Position numbers and translations under genes: made by a program | Assembly: GCA_903835005.1 (NCBI GenBank) | Contig: CAILLK010000117.1 | Coordinates: 72,422 to 125,019 of the forward strand | Origin: an uncultured Bacteroidota bacterium | Lineage (GTDB): Bacteria > Bacteroidota > Bacteroidia > Chitinophagales > Chitinophagaceae | DNA length: 52,598 nt | Direction of reading: 5' to 3' | In this document: positions 52,572 through 52,598 of the stretch, piece by piece | Numbering within the stretch: the stretch's first letter is position 1 | Layout of the letters: every line of letters starts with the position of its first letter | Notes under the pieces: generated by a model | Told to the model about the DNA's origin: nothing | What the model saw: the letters and a program-made list of their open reading frames with translations, nothing else | Databases searched by the model: none

Positions 52572-52598
52572 AATCCTGAAGGGATTATATGTTTATAG
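52572..52598 (+). repeat. REP-like unit cut by the window end
   Basis: AATCCTGAAGGGATT, a small palindrome, followed by ATATGTTTATAG, the same tail as the first unit at 8025-8053. The unit continues beyond the window. Confidence 0.6.

Noticed and set aside
1..52598. tRNA, rRNA, phage or conjugation genes
   Set aside because: No tRNA-like T-arm/anticodon sequence was noticed by eye, and none of the proteins is phage- or conjugation-related; a tRNAscan-SE run would be decisive.

Overview
The window looks like a chromosomal segment from a Bacteroidota genome, most likely of the Chitinophagaceae/Chitinophagales type. Three independent signs agree. First, four secreted proteins end in a type IX secretion (T9SS type A) sorting domain with the YPNP-type entry motif. 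Second, many genes have the Bacteroidota -7 promoter element TAnnTTTG and no clear Shine-Dalgarno site. Third, lipoprotein signals of the SSC type, NHL-repeat proteins, DUF2851, DUF1737 and a carboxypeptidase-like regulatory domain protein are all common in this phylum. No rRNA, tRNA, CRISPR array, phage or conjugative module was seen.

Layout. 1-7.8 kb: the 5' part of an Old Yellow Enzyme gene, a 12-repeat NHL T9SS protein, another T9SS cargo protein, an aquaporin, a thioredoxin-fold protein and a carboxypeptidase-like regulatory domain protein, all on the minus strand. 8-10.2 kb: a REP-like cluster, then pyrR-pyrB (pyrimidine synthesis and its regulator) and a small membrane protein. 10.3-12.3 kb: four small plus-strand genes. 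12.3-16.7 kb: a radical SAM protein, an IS110-type transposase remnant, an OmpA/propeller envelope protein and a 52-aa protein. 16.8 kb: a short-chain dehydrogenase.

17.7-22 kb is the most unusual block. It holds two divergent paralogs of about 490 aa that I cannot assign, one with a signal peptide and one without, and an 86-aa protein. The cytosolic-looking paralog and the 86-aa gene are each preceded by a near-identical ~295-bp sequence that carries a promoter element and a leader of about 200 nt. 22-30.9 kb has a TMTC-like membrane protein with TPRs, an RDD protein, a second NHL protein, several small or lipoprotein genes, a possible sRNA, and two LptA-like paralogs around an O-methyltransferase.

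31-36.3 kb is a complete tripartite efflux operon: TetR regulator, TolC, membrane fusion protein, MacB/FtsX-type permease and ATPase, with a perfect palindromic operator candidate upstream. 36.5-37.8 kb contains two orphan genes, each followed by the same 100-bp repeat, in a cassette-like layout. 37.9-38.6 kb is a translationally coupled nucleotidyltransferase pair. The rest includes an MFS transporter, a T9SS-secreted Ig-like protein, HscA (Fe-S cluster chaperone), DUF2851, a 1084-aa propeller-amidohydrolase fusion and a thioredoxin-fold/TPR-like protein. The last 1.3 kb is non-coding and rich in repeats: a 10-bp phased tandem repeat and REP-like palindromes.

All functions are assigned from motifs read by eye; no database search was run. 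Where a non-ATG codon opened the longest frame, I moved the start to an internal ATG if signal peptides or promoter positions supported it, and said so in the entry.
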